DNA from: Panulirus ornatus
Taxonomy: Eukaryota > Arthropoda > Malacostraca > Decapoda > Palinuridae
Assembly: GCF_036320965.1 (NCBI RefSeq)
Contig: NC_092287.1
Span: forward strand, 6,467,297 to 6,531,296
Length of the DNA stretch: 64,000 bases
Direction of reading: 5' to 3'
Shown piece by piece: positions 12,073 to 24,439 of the stretch; positions within the stretch are counted from its first letter, which is position 1, and each line of letters opens with the position of its first letter. Under the pieces are notes generated by a model. That model did no database searches. It was not told where the DNA came from and saw only the letters and a program-made list of their open reading frames with translations. The position numbers and the translations under genes were made by a program.

Positions 12073-12147
12073 CTGGCTTACGGGGCCTTCCAGGTCCTCG
12101 TTTCTTGGGAGGCTCAGGTCTGGGCTCTTCTTCGCTAGTACTTTGTT
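12073..12147 (-). CDS. ETS factor exon 6: AT-hook-like basic exon
   Basis: 75 nt with acceptor TGTTTCCTCAG before 12147 and donor GTAAGT at 12072-12067, phase 1 on both sides. It encodes EQSTSEEEPRPEPP followed by KKRGPGRPRKP. The GRP core flanked by basic residues is the AT-hook pattern that ELF3 carries between its Pointed and ETS domains. The acidic, serine-rich start could be a phosphorylation site. Being 1-1 symmetric, this exon could be skipped without changing frame. Confidence 0.9.
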
Positions 12148-12859
12148 CTGAGGAAACATTTGATTAAGTTTAAGACAAATCAGTATTTGAGGGTAAGCCT
12201 ACTTTTGCCTAAGATAAAACCTTTGTAAGATTAGTTGCTAAAATCTACTGGCATTCATTGCAAAGTCTTCTCCAAACATTATGGTTGTTGCATATTTAGG
12301 AATATTAATCAGCATATTCCTTGTAAAATAACCTGCTTACAAACAAATTAACTGGCAGAATGAAAAAAAATTCAAAACCTGCATAAGATTAAGCCATAGG
12401 ATCAAACTAACCTTCCAGCATTTTTTTTTTTTACCAGGTATATGCAAGTGAAAATTATTCAAGGTGAGGTACTACAATGGAAAATGGTGGTGGTGCTGCT
12501 ACTATGTAATTGATGGTTTTGGAAAATGAGGAAAACTAAATTATGTGTTCAGCGATCAAGCAGTCAGTAACCAGTCTTCTGGGGAGATCTGATGACTGGT
12601 TTAATTACTCTGCTTAATGATCTCTGCTGCACTGTGTGCACAAGATATCAGAGTCGGTACTCTACGGCTCAGTACACTAGGTTCAGAAAAGTTTCTCTCA
12701 GTCCCTTTGTAAGCCTGCAAGTTCTCACTCTCTCTCCCAAGTAAAACACCAACTAAATAAGCATCTAGTTAGTTTGAGAAAAAAGGAGCAACTACAGCAG
12801 TATTATTAGTCAAAATATGTAAAAATAATTATTAGGTATTACTGAGAGTGTGAAATGAC

Positions 12860-13260
12860 ACATTCAAAGTTTAAAAAGTAATATCAAGTCATGGACTACA
12901 TGTACGTGAGAGTGCTTGTGGACTAAAAAGTTAAGAGACTTTTCGGTCAGTGGATCTAACCTGGCATTGACAGCCTGATGAACATGACAGTCAAAAGACC
13001 TAAAGCTAGACAAATCATCTAATATAAAGTCATGGGCCACATGCAGAGTCAGATAGTTAGAGTGCATGTGTTAAGATTTTTCATTTGGTGGATGTAGTTG
13101 CCTGAGGTTAATGACCCTCATAGTTGAAAGGCCTAAAGTCCAATCAGCCAAATGAGGTGTTGAAGATTTTTTAGTATTAGTGGTTGCAGCTTAAAGCTGA
13201 TGACCTTAATGATCCTTACAACTAATAAGCCTAAAGCCCCAAATCTTCCCTAATCGTCAA
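12860..13260. repeat. Degenerate intronic repeat with AAGRCCTAAAGC-type motifs
   Basis: The phrases AAAAGACCTAAAGCTAG, AAAGGCCTAAAGTCC and ATAAGCCTAAAGCCCC occur at intervals of about 110-130 bp in similar contexts (ATGACC, GGCC, TTAAG). A related phrase lies near 1165. It looks like an old decayed repeat without coding content. Confidence 0.4.
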
Positions 13261-13865
13261 AGCTTTCCACACTGTTGATGTACAAATTATTGTAAGATAA
13301 AATAGATGACTGTAATAGCTTTGTATTCACATGTAATCTATGGGTGTTATTTACATTTTCTAGAATCAAACACATAATGCCTAGGAACTGGATATAAAAT
13401 ACATTCATCTTGTGGGAGTAAGCTGCAAACCAAAAATTTGCTGGTATATTTTGATCAACATTCCAAAATTATAGTAAGTCTTGAACCCTAGAATTCCAGT
13501 TAGATGAGATTTTCATAGGTTGCATTAATTTCTAGGAGATTTTATTTTGTGCCAATCTAGCTCAAATTTTCCCTGATCTTCTTAGCCCTCCTCAATTACC
13601 TTAATCATACTCCCCAGGTCTTAATGTACTCTTCACAAAAAATATTACCAGTTCATGTGACATTCTATTACAGTCAATGGTTAATAAAATGGCATGCCTA
13701 CAGTTAAACATTACAGAAAAAAGCTTCCTTAAAGTAACATGGATGTTTGGAAAAGAAGTACAACCACTGAAATGAGTAAAACTCTGTTATGTAACATTTT
13801 TTTCTATTCATGTGTATGCTTTACAAATTCACTTGTAAAATGGTGTCCAAAAAACCATGAAATAT

Positions 13866-14110
13866 ATTTTTCTTTTAATTATTATATTTAATCGCTGTTC
13901 CCCGCATCAGCGAGGTAGCTCCACAAAAAAGATGCGGAATGGTCCATCCACTCATATACACATATATATTCATAAATGCACAAACACATACACACATATA
14001 ACATACAAACCTCCAATAGCCAGGATCGAACCCGTGACCCCTATGCAACAGACAGGAACGCTACCGCTAGGCTATGATCGCCCTAATAGGGAAATGACTA
14101 TTCGAATACT
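13866..14110 (-). mobile_element. tRNA-derived SINE with LINE-like 3' tail
   Basis: Minus strand: the head at about 14100-14010 has an A-box-like TAGCCTAGCGGTAGCG and a B-box GGGTTCGATCC at normal tRNA spacing, followed by a TGTATATGTG-type body. The 3' end is a variant of the LINE tail (GAGCTACCTCGCTGATGCGG, then GGAACAGCGATTAAATATAAT). A tRNA promoter head plus a LINE-shared tail is the standard SINE layout. It is not a tRNA gene: there is no intact cloverleaf and the sequence continues as SINE body. Confidence 0.8.
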
Positions 14111-14224
14111 ATGTACTTGAATACCCTTCGTCTCACGTTGGTGAGCAACCGGGTCTACACTGGTCATTTCCCATCAGGCTCACACAGCCAGCAGATAGCA
14201 TTTCACAGAACCTAACTGTACAAC

Positions 14225-14545
14225 ATGGAGGTATATGAATACAAACAAAGTGCATATGAACGTGCACCTTCATAGAATATACAAACCTCCAACAGCCAGG
14301 ATCGAACCCGGGACCCCTGTGCAACAGGCGGGAGAGCTACCGCGAGGCTATGATCACCCCAATAGGGAAATGACTTCGAATACTATGTACTCGAATGCCC
14401 TTCGTCTCACGTTGGTGAGCAATGGGGTCTACACCGGTAGCGCTCCCGCCTGTTGCACAGGGGTCCCGGGGTTCAATCCTGGCTGTTGGAGGTTTGTATG
14501 TTCTATGAGGGTGCACGTTCATATGCACTTTGTTCGCATACATAC
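14225..14545. repeat. Inverted pair of tRNA-SINE heads
   Basis: A minus-strand head (14225-14375) and a plus-strand head (about 14425-14545) face each other. Both contain CCTGTTGCACAGGGGTCCCG, the B-box-like GTTCRATCCTGGCTG and the flank CACGTTCATATGCACTTTGT. The connecting CCCTTCGTCTCACGTTGGTG stretch also occurs at 14125-14150, so part of this cluster is directly duplicated at a spacing of about 270 bp. Confidence 0.75.
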
Positions 14546-14559
14546 ATATATATACACTG

Positions 14560-16480
14560 ACATTTACATATATACACATGTTCATATTCATACTTGCTTG
14601 CCTTCATCCATTCCAGTTGCTACCCCACCACACACAAAATAGCATCCATCCTCCTTTCAGTGAGGTAGTGCCACGAAGACATAAAATGGCCACATATGTT
14701 CACTCTCAGTCAGTAGCTGCTAGCTGTCATGTGTAATGCACCAAATCCACAACTCCCAATTCACACCCAGGCCCCACAGACTTTTCCATGGTTTACCCAA
14801 TATGCATCACATGCCCTAGTTCAGTCGACCCTGGTATATCACATCGTTCCAATGCACTCTATTCCTAGCTCGCCTTTCAACCTCCTTTATGTTCAGGCCT
14901 TAGATCGCTCAAAATCTTCTTTACTCCATCCTTCCACCTCCAATTTGGTCTCCCGCTTCTCCTCGTTCCCTCCAACTTTTGACACATATATCCTCTTTGT
15001 CAATCTTCCCTCCATATATCTAAACCATTTCAACACACCCTCTTCTGCTCTCTCAACCACAATCTTTTTATTTCCACACATCTCTCTGACCCTTTCATTA
15101 CTTACTTGATCAAACCATCTCACACCACATACTGTCCTTAAACATCTCATTTCCAAACACATCCACCCTTCTCCGTACAACCCTATCTGTAGCCCATGCC
15201 TCACAACCATATAACATTGTTGGAACTACTATTCCTTCAAGCACACCCATTTTTGCTCTCCAAGATAACGTTCTCCCCTTCCACACATTCTTCATCACTC
15301 CCAGAACCTTCGCCCCCTCCCCCACTCTGTGGCTCATTTTCACTTCCATGGTTCCATCTACTGCTAAATACACTCCCAGATATCTAAATTACTACACTTC
15401 CTTCAATTTTTCTCCATTCAAACTTACATCCCAATTAACTTGTCCCTCAACCCTACTTAACCTAATAACCTTGCTCTTATTCACATTTACTCTCAACTTT
15501 CTCCTTTCATACACTTTTCCAAACTCAGTCACCAACCTCTGCAGTTTCTCACCTGAATCAGCGACATGAGCTGTATCATCAGCAGACAACAACTTACTCA
15601 CTTAACAGGTCCTCTCATCCACAACAGACTGCATACTCTCCCCTCTCTTCAAAACTCCTGCATTTACCACCCGAACCTCACCATCACACACCCTTGCCAC
15701 AAACCGACATTTACTGGGAATCAATCACTCTCCTCTCTTCCTACTCGTTCACATGCCTTATTTATATATTCATTATTTATCATACTTTGTCGCTGTCTCC
15801 CACGTTAGCGAGGTAGCGCAAGGAAACAGACAAAAGAATGGCCCAACCCACCCACATACACATGTATATACATACACGTCCACACATGCACATATACATA
15901 CTTATACATTTCAATGTATACATATACATACATACACAGACATATACATATATACATGCCACATATTCTTTGCAAAAACTTTTCACTGCTTCCAGCAACT
16001 TACCTCCCACACCATATTACTCTTAAAACCTTCCACAAAGCATCTCTATCGACCCTATCATATGCCTTCTCCAGATCCATAAATGCTACATACAAATCCA
16101 TCTGTTTTCTATGTATTTCTCACATACATTCTTCAAAGCAAACACCTGATCCACACATCCTCTACCACTTCTGAAACCACACTGTTCTTCCCCTATCTCA
16201 TGCTCTGTACATGCCTTCACCCTCTCAATCAATACCCTCCCATATAATTTCCCAGGAACTCAACAAACTTGTGCCTCTGTAATTTGAACACTCACCTTTA
16301 TCCCCTTTGCCTTTGTATAATGGCACTATGCATGCATTCTGCCAATCTTCAGGCACTTCACCATGATCCATACATACACTGAATATCCTTACCAACAAGT
16401 CAACAACATAGTCACCCCCCTTTTATATAAATTCCACTGCAATACCATCCAAACCTGCCAGCTTTAATCTTCCACAAATA
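14560..16480 (-). mobile_element. RTE-like LINE copy E, long but decayed RT
   Basis: Minus-strand RT remnants run from 16480 (VEFI, then the region before DWLV) through the [10 protein letters not shown] codons (about 16085), LFADD-equivalent codons (here LLSADDTAHVADSGEKL, about 15590) and the C-terminal block to about 14770, followed by long-form 3' UTR. Many frame breaks are present. A separate tail element is inserted at 15758-15953. Confidence 0.85.
15751..15960 (-). mobile_element. LINE tail insertion nested in copy E, with target duplication
   Basis: A minus-strand tail with part of the long 3' UTR interrupts the RT at the codons for KACV. ACATGCC is present at 15751-15757 and again at 15954-15960, so a 7-bp target duplication flanks the insert. 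This supports target-primed insertion of a 5'-truncated copy into the older copy E. Confidence 0.75.
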
Positions 16481-16685
16481 TGTACTGTCACTTATCCTGT
16501 TGTAGGTTATGCATTTTGATACTTGGTTTACCAGAACAATAAATGTATCCGAAAAGTTTTTTCAACAATAGTTATTTTCAAGAAAAACGGAACATTTACA
16601 ATATAAGTGAACTAGGTATGAAAGGTTCTGGTTAACCAAGCTTTGGATTACTGATTGTTAGCATTAAACTTAACATGTGACTAAC

Positions 16686-17000
16686 CAGGATCTGAAATAT
16701 TTTCTAATATTCCATTTGGCAGACTGGGTGGTGACATGGCATTCAATGGTGCATAGGACTTCAATGCTGCTGTAGGTAATTTATTTAAAGACATTAAATT
16801 TTTGCCACCATCTTCAAAACAATGCAGTCCTCTGTAGTCTTTCAAAGTCTCATAACGAACTTCATATGGGGCTGCAGTTTCACATGTAACCAATGGATCC
16901 TTTGGAACCAAAGGTGGCTGAAGAGTGCTCTTATCACCATTATCAAAAACTGATGAATATATGTGATTATTTGCAAAGCACTGAGGATGTAATTCAACTC
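16686..17000 (-). CDS. ETS factor exon 5: linker between Pointed domain and AT hook
   Basis: 315 nt, acceptor CTTTTTTCCAG before 17000, donor GTTAGT at 16685-16680, phase 1 on both sides. It encodes 105 residues without a recognised domain: VELHPQCFANNHIYSSVFD, then a stretch rich in proline and serine (PPLVPKDPLV, NAMSPPSLPNGILE). In ESE-type proteins this region is a flexible transactivation linker. The function here is inferred from position only. Confidence 0.88.
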
Positions 17001-18855
17001 CTGGAAAAAAGAAGAAAACTGTATGTTAATTCAATTCTCTTCAGTTTATATTGAAACACAAATTTGACAGTAACACTAGCACTGTAAAAATTAATGTTTT
17101 CACAGTGTTACCAAATATGGAACAGTAAGGCACCAAGTGGAGGATGTGCTCATCACTGTTATTATGCAGGTTTAGCTGGATCCTTGCACTTGTATGCCAA
17201 GCATATCAAGCTCTAACTAACAGTCTGTCATGTGTAATACCATTAATTATAAAATCCTGCCACTCATTTACTTCAACTATGAATCATGTAGAAGTATATC
17301 GATTTCTTTACATCTAGATCTTTCTAACACTACCTTGAAGGTCTGAAATGACAATGACATATCTCTATCAATAATTGGTGGGTGACAGGTTTCATATGAT
17401 ATGTACTAAATTTACAAACTGAGGCAGGAAATTAAATTGCTGCCGATGGCCGAGATACTCATAATCAGTGACTTAGCAAAAGGCCTCTTCATATCACAAT
17501 ATCCATATCATGCTGCAATCCCTCATCACCTTCGTCCATCACACAACCATAATACATCTCTAAAATAAAGGTGGCAAGCATCAAAGCACTTTCCATAACA
17601 GCTTCTAAAACTATGAGCATCACAGGATGTTAAAAACTTGGTAAAACTGCTCTAATTTAGGAATACAGTTTAGGGGTATGGAGATGAAATGATGGACAGG
17701 TAAATAATGATAATTATTTCCGAATTTCAAGGGTATGCAACATTATATCACAAGATTTTACTTTGTATTGCATAATTAGCAAAAATATTTTCTTTCCATC
17801 TCAAACATGAACACTGCTTTCTACATTCAAAGTAGAAGTGTCTTATGAAGTATATTCCTAAATATCTACATTACTCAATTCAAACTTTAAGAGTGCCTTA
17901 AATAGCTATGACTGAAACATGCTTAAGGACTATGAGCTGGTATGGCTAACCAGGAGGAATCACTTTTTTCAAAACTCTGCAACAAGATCATGAATAAACA
18001 TATTGGACTGATTTAGAAGATAAAGAAATATGACATCAATCTCTGAAAGACAGTGTGGATACTGAGGAAATGTGGTGATACAATATGACAATGGCAAAAG
18101 AAAAAAATCCATAATGGAATACGCTGCTCATCTATTTTCCGAACAGCAGTACTTCCAATAGTGTTAGAGGACAATTAGAATCCTATCTTTTCCATTCTAT
18201 TCTAATGAGCTTCCAGTTGCTTCACTATCTTTCATGAAACATGTTTTTTAAATAACCTAATATTAATAATGGTAAGAATGAAAATATATGATGTTTGTGG
18301 ATGTGCTCGGCATCAAGCTTTATGATTCCAATCTTTTATTCAATATTGATAACTACTATGGAATATATAATCTTTCTCCTACTTCTGATTCCTTATTGAA
18401 TAATATATCTGCATATGCACAACAAGCAATATCCTCAAAAAAGACTGTTACCTTCTGGGAAAGAACATTTTGTGCATTATCAGAGAAATAAGCAGATCTT
18501 TCAGTTCTACATAAGATCTGTTTATCTGATATTGACGCAATTGTGCAAGCAACTATAAAATGGCAAGATCAAGGATTGCATTTAAATTTGTTAAAGTCAA
18601 TGTTATTCACAGAGCCAACTAATAAACTGAAAAGATTTAATGAAGCTATGAGTAACACAAAACAGAGTAGCAGCTCTAACTCTGGGAAGTGGGCACCTTT
18701 GCCTTCTGCTTGCCCTGTTGGGTTGGGGCTCAGAACTGTAGTTCTTTATAGGTCAATCCTATAAAGATGCTATCTTTTATGCATTAACTTATTCCTAGGT
18801 AAATAAGAAGAGTTGTGTGCTTAATCTGAGAACCCATCAAGCTCATTAACACGTT
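17001..18855. other. Intron 4 (exon 4 to exon 5), unique AT-rich part
   Basis: No repeat of the window's families and no convincing exon. Short open frames at 18288-18491 and 18543-18764 (plus) show no recognisable domain. Confidence 0.5.
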
Positions 18856-18859
18856 ATTA

Positions 18860-20753
18860 AATGCATTACACCGTGGTACAAAGTGAGAGGGTCAGGGAGA
18901 ATAGTTTGGTAAACAGAGAAGAGGTAGTGAAAGCTTTGCGGAAGATAAAAGCCGACAAGGTGGCGGGTCTGGATGGCATTGCAGTGGAATGTATTAAAAG
19001 TGGGGGTGACTGTTGTTGATTGGTTGGTAAGGATATTCATTGTATATATGGATCATGGTGAAGGGCCTGAGGATTGGCAGAATGCATGCATAGTGCTAGT
19101 GTACAAAGGCCAAGGGGATAAAGGTGACTGTTCAAATTACAGAGGCAAAAGTTTATTGAGTATTCCTGGGAAATTATATGGGAGGGTATTGATTGAGAGG
19201 GTAAAGGCATGTACAGAGAGTCAGACTGGGGAAGAGCAGTGTGGTCTCAGAAGGGGTAGAGGATGTGGGGATCAGGTTTTGCTTTAAAGAATGTATGTGT
19301 GAAATATTTAGAAAAACAGATGGATTTGTATGTAGCATTTATGGGTTTGGAGAAGGCATATGATACGGTTGACAGAGATGCTTTGTGGAAGGTTTAAAGA
19401 GTACATGGTGTGGGAGGTAAGATGCTAGAAGCAGTGAAAAGTTTTTACCAAGGATGTCAGGCATGTGTACAAGGAGGAAGAGAGGAGAGTGATTGGTTCC
19501 CAGTGAATGTCGGTTTGTGGCAGGGATGTGTGATGTCCCCATGGTTGTTTATTTTGTTTATGGATGGGGTGGTTAGGGAGGTGAATGCAAGTTTTGGAGA
19601 GAGGGGCAAGTATGTAGTCTGTTGTGGATGAGAGGACCTGGGAAGCGAGTAAGTTGTTGTTCACTGATGATACAGCTCTGGTGGCTGATTTGGGTGAAAA
19701 ACTGGAGGTTGGTGACTGAGTTTGGTAATGTGTGTGAAAGGAGAATGTTGAGAGTAAATGTGAATAAGAGCAAGGTTATGAGGTTCAGTAGGGTTGAGGG
19801 ACAGGTTAATTGGGAGGTAAGTTTGAATGGAGCAAAATTGGAGGAAGTGATGTGTTTTAGATATCTGTAAGTGGACTTAATAGAAGATTGAACCTTGAAG
19901 CAAAGTGTGTCAAAGGGTGGGTGAGGGAATGAAGGCTCTGGAAGCGATGAAGAATGTGTGGAAGGAGAGAACGTTATTTTGGAGAGCAAAAATGGGTACG
20001 TTTGAAGGAATGGTAATTCCAAAGATGCTATATGGTTGCAAGGTATGGGCTATAGATAATGTCGTACGGAGGAGGGTGGATATGTTGGAAATGAAATGTT
20101 TGAGGAAAATAGGTGATGTGAGGTGGTAAGATCGAGTAAGTAATGAAAGGGTAAGAGAGATGCGTGGTAATAAAAAGAGTGTGGTTGAGAGAGCAGAAGA
20201 GGGTGTGTTGAAATGGTTTGGACACATGGAGAGGATGAGTGAGGAAAGACTGACAAAGAGAATGACCTGAGGAAAGACTGACAAAGAGGATATATGTGTC
20301 AGAGATGGAGGGAACAAGGAGAAGTGGGAAACCAAATTGGAGGTGGAAGGATGGAGTGAAAATGATTTTGAGCGATCAGAGCCTAAACAAGGCATGCAAG
20401 GAATAGAGTGAATTGGAGCAATGTGGTATACCGGGGTTGACTGAACCAGGGCATGCGAAGTGTCTGGGGCAAACCATAGAAAGATCTGTGGGGGTCTGGA
20501 TGTGGATAGGGAGCTGTGGTTTTGGTGCATTACACATGACAGCTAGAGACTGAGTGTGAGCAAATGAGGCCTTTTTTGTCTTTTCATGGCACTACCTTGC
20601 TGAAAGGGGAGGGGGTACTATTTCCTGTGTGACAGGGTAGCGACAGGAATGGATGAAGGGAAGCAAGTATGAATATGTGCAGGTGTAAATATGTATGTGT
20701 GTGTGTGTGTATGTATATGTTGACATGTATGTATATATGTGTGTACAGGCATT

Positions 20754-20756
<3 letters not shown>
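18860..20756 (+). mobile_element. RTE-like LINE copy F, nearly full RT but decayed, long 3' UTR
   Basis: It starts near VNREEVVKALRKIKA (about 18915) and continues through [65 protein letters not shown]-type remnants of the ADD motif and the C-terminal block to about 20440. It has stops and shifts in several places, including WFD changed to a stop near 20130. A short duplication occurs at GAGGAAAGACTGACAAAGAG (20240 and 20270). The long-form 3' UTR follows. Confidence 0.88.

Positions 20757-20835
<79 letters not shown>
20757..20835. repeat. (TA)n microsatellite
   Basis: About 80 bp of TA repeats between copies F and G. Any open frame that translates it as an Ile-Tyr repeat is an artefact. 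Confidence 0.95.
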
Positions 20836-20840
<5 letters not shown>

Positions 20841-22118
20841 GGATCTGGAGAAGGCATATGATAGAGTTGATAGAGATGCTCTGTGGAAGGTATTAAGAAT
20901 ATATGGTGTGGGAGGAAAGTTGTTAGAAGCAGTGAAAAGTTTTTATCGAGGATGTAAGGCATGTGTACGTGTAGGAAGAGAGGAAAGTGATTGGTTCTCA
21001 GTGAATGTAGGTTTGCGGCAGGGGTGTGTGATGTCTCCATGGTTGTTTAATTTGTTTATGGATGGGGTTGTTAGGGAGGTAAATGCAAGAGTTTTGGAAA
21101 GAGGGGCAAGTATGAAGTCTGTTGGGGATGAGAGAGCTTGGGAAGTGAGTCAGTTGTTGTTCGCTGATGATACAGCGCTGGTGGCTGATTCATGTGAGAA
21201 ACTGCAGAAGCTGGTGACTGAGTTTGGTAAAGTGTGTGGAAGAAGAAAGTTAAGAGTAAATGTGAATAAGAGTAAGGTTATTAGGTACAGTAGGGTTGAG
21301 GGTCAAGTCAATTGGGAGGTGAGTTTGAATGGAGAAAAACTGGAGAAAGTGAAGTGTTTTAGATATCTGGGAGTGGATCTGGCAGCGGATGGAACCATGG
21401 AAGCGGAAGTGGATCATAGGGTGGGGGAGGGGGCGAAAATTCTGGGGGCCTTGAAGAACGTGTGGAAGTCGAGAACATTATCTCGGAAAGCAAAAATGGG
21501 TATGTTTGAAGGAATAGTGGTTCCAACAATGTTGTATGGTTGCGAGGCGTGGGCTATGGATAGAGTTGTGCGCAGGAGGATGGATGTGCTGGAAATGAGA
21601 TGTTTGAGGACAATGTGTGGTGTGAGGTGGTTTGATCGAGTGAGTAACGTAAGGGTAAGAGAGATGTTTGGAAATAAAAAGAGCGTGGTTGAGAGAGCAG
21701 AAGAGGGTGTTTTGAAGTGGTTTGGGCACATGGAGAGGATGAGTGAGGAAAGATTGACCAAGAGGATATATGTGTCGGAGGTGGAGGGAGCAAGGAGAAG
21801 AGGGAGACCAAATTGGAGGTGGAAAGATGGAGTGAAAAAGATTTTGTGTGATCGGGGCCTGAATATGCAGGAGGGTGAAAGGAGGGCAAGGAATAGAGTG
21901 AATTGGAGCGATGTGGTATACTGGGGTTGACGTGCTGTCAGTGGATTGAATCAAGGCATGTGAAGCGTCTGGGGTAAACCATGGAAAGCTGTGTAGGTAT
22001 GTATATTTGCGTGTGTGGACGTATGTATATACATGTGTATGGGGGGGGTGTTGGGCCATTTCTTTCGTCTGTTTCCTTGCGCTACCTCGCAAACGTGGGA
22101 GACAGCGACAAAGTATAA
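20836..22118 (+). mobile_element. RTE-like LINE copy G, young subfamily, open RT segment
   Basis: From [20 protein letters not shown] to the stop at 21928-21930 the RT frame is fully open (about 364 codons). It has [52 protein letters not shown] and [17 protein letters not shown]. The short 3' UTR follows (GGAAAGCTGTGTAGGTATG), then the tail ending AGCGACAAAGTATAAAA. The 5' end is cut where (TA)n begins, within a few bases of where copy D is cut. It shares the variants [10 protein letters not shown] and [11 protein letters not shown] with copy K. Confidence 0.92.
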
Positions 22119-22119
22119 A

Positions 22120-22189
<70 letters not shown>

Positions 22190-22424
22190 CCCTGGGGATA
22201 GGGGAGAAAGAATACTTCCCACGTATTCCCTGCGTGTCGTAGAAGGCGACTAAAAGGGGAGGGAGCGGGGGGCTGGAAATCCTCCCCTCTCTTTTTTTTT
22301 TTTTTCCAAAAGAAGGAACAGAGAATTGGGCCAGGTGAGGGTATTCCCTCAAGGCCCAGTCCTCTGTTCTTAACGCTACCTCGCTAATGCGGGAAATGGC
22401 GAATAGTTTGAAAGAAAAAAAGAA

Positions 22425-22486
<62 letters not shown>
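22119..22486 (+). mobile_element. Poly(A)/(TA)n, S2 repeat (22187-22428), (TA)n
   Basis: After the A run that ends copy G come TA repeats. A complete S2 follows: TATCCCTGGGGATAGGGGAG, GTGTCGTAGAAGGCGACTAA, GGAAATCCTCCCCTC, a T run, AAGAAGGAACAGAGAATTGG, CCTCTGTTCTTAACGCTACC and GCGGGAAATGGCGAATAG, then an A-rich end and another (TA)n. Confidence 0.85.
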
Positions 22487-22488
<2 letters not shown>

Positions 22489-24408
22489 CTTTGTCGCTGT
22501 CTCCCGCGTTTGCCAGGTAGCGCAAGGAAACAGACGAAAGAAATGGCCCAACCCACCCCCATACACATGTATATACATATGTCCACACACGCAAATATAC
22601 ATACCTACACAGCTTTCCATGGTTTACCCCAGACGCTTCACATGCCCTGATTCAATCCACTGACAGCACGTCAACCCCGGTATACCACATCGATCCAATT
22701 CACTCTACTCCTTGCCCTCCTTTCACCCTCCTGCATGTTCAGGCCCCGATCACACAAAATCTTTTTCACTCCATCTTTCCACCTCCAATTTGGTCTCCCA
22801 CTTCTCCTCGTTCCCTCCACCTCCGACACATATATCCTCTTGGTCAATCTTTCCTCACTCATTCTCTCCATGTGCCCAAACCATTTCAAAACACCCTCTT
22901 CTGCTCTCTCAACCACGCTCTTTTTATTTCCACACATCTCTCTTACCCTTACGTTACTTACTCCATCAAACCACCTCACACCACACATTGTCCTCAAACA
23001 TCTCATTTCCAGCACATCCATCCTCCTGCGCACAACTCTATCCATAGCCCACACCTCGCAACCATACAACATTGTTGGAACCACTATTCCTTCAAACATA
23101 CCCATTTTTGCTTTCCGAGATAATGTTCTCGACTTCCACACATTCTTCAAGGCTCCCAGGATTTTCACCCCCTCCCCATGATCCACTTCTGCTTCCATGG
23201 TTCCATCCGCTACCAGATCCACTCCCAGATATCTAAAACACTTTACTTCCTCCAGTTTTTCTCCATTCAAACATACCTCCCAATTGACTTGACCCTCAAC
23301 CCTACTGTACCTAATTACCTTGCTCTTACTCACATTTACTCTTAACTTTCTTCTTTCACACACTTTACCAAATTCAGTCACCAGCTTCTGCAGTTTCTCA
23401 CATGAATCAGCCACCAGCGCTGTATCATCAGCGAAGAACAACTGACTCACTTCTCAAGCTCTCTCATCCCCAACAGACTTCATACTTGCCCCTCTTTCCA
23501 AAACTCTTGCATTCACCTCCCTAACAACCCCATCCATAAACAAATTAAACAACCATGGAGACATCACACACCCCTGCCGCAAACCTACATTCACTGAGAA
23601 CCAATCACTTTCCTCTCTTCCTACACGTACACATACCTTACATCCTCGATAAAAACTTTTCACTGCTTCTAAAAACTTGCCTCCCACACCATATATTCTT
23701 AATACCTTCTACAGAGCATCTCTATCAACTCTATCATATGCCTTCTCCAGATCCATAAATGCTACATACAAATCCATTTGCTTTTCTAAGTATTTCTCAC
23801 ATACATTCTTCAAAGCAAACACCTGATCCACACATCCTCTACCACTTCTGAAACCACACTGCTCTTCCCCAATCTGATGCTCTGTACATGCCTTCACCCT
23901 CTCAATCAATACCCTCCCATATAATTTACCAGGAATACTCAACAAACTTATACCTCTGTAATTTGAGCACTCACTCTTATCCCCTTTGCCTTTGTACAAT
24001 GGCACTATGCACGCATTCCGCCAATCCTCAGGCACCTCACCATGAGTCATACATACATTAAATAACCTTACCAACCAGTCAATAATACAGTCACCCCCTT
24101 TTTTAATAAATTCCACTGCAATACCATCCAAACCTGCTGCCTTGCTGGCTTTCATCTTCCGCAAAGCTTTCACTACCTCTTCTCTGTTTACCAAATCATT
24201 TTCCCTAACCCTCTCACTTTGCACACCACCTCGACCAAAACACCCTATATCTGCCACTCTATCATCAAACACATTCAACAAACCTTCAAAATACTCACTC
24301 CATCTCCTCACATTACCACTACTTGTTATCACCTCCCCATTTGTGCCCTTCACTGAAGTTCCCATTTGCTCCCTTGTCTTACGCACTTTATTTATCTCCT
24401 TCCAGAAC

Positions 24409-24412
<4 letters not shown>
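22487..24412 (-). mobile_element. RTE-like LINE copy H, longest and best RT frame in the window
   Basis: A single minus-strand frame from 24410 to 22671 (580 codons) is interrupted by only two stops, both at tryptophan codons: TAG at 23711-23709 (DALWKV) and TGA at 23453-23451 (ERAWEV). It covers FWKEINKVRKT, the N-terminal RT region [71 protein letters not shown] (catalytic Asp), [21 protein letters not shown] (catalytic Asp pair) and the RTE-like C-terminus. A short 3' UTR and tail follow at 22487-22660. The endonuclease is missing; the 5' cut abuts (TA)n. Confidence 0.93.

Positions 24413-24433
<21 letters not shown>

Positions 24434-24439
<6 letters not shown>

Noticed and set aside
14010..14110. 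Possible functional tRNA gene (A and B boxes)
   Set aside because: Several diverged copies lie nearby in both orientations and continue into SINE body and tail; no intact acceptor stem closes the structure.
20695..20835. N-terminal Ile-Tyr repeat extension of the copy G frame
   Set aside because: It is (TA)n translated in frame; the RT homology begins only at MDLEKAYD after the microsatellite.
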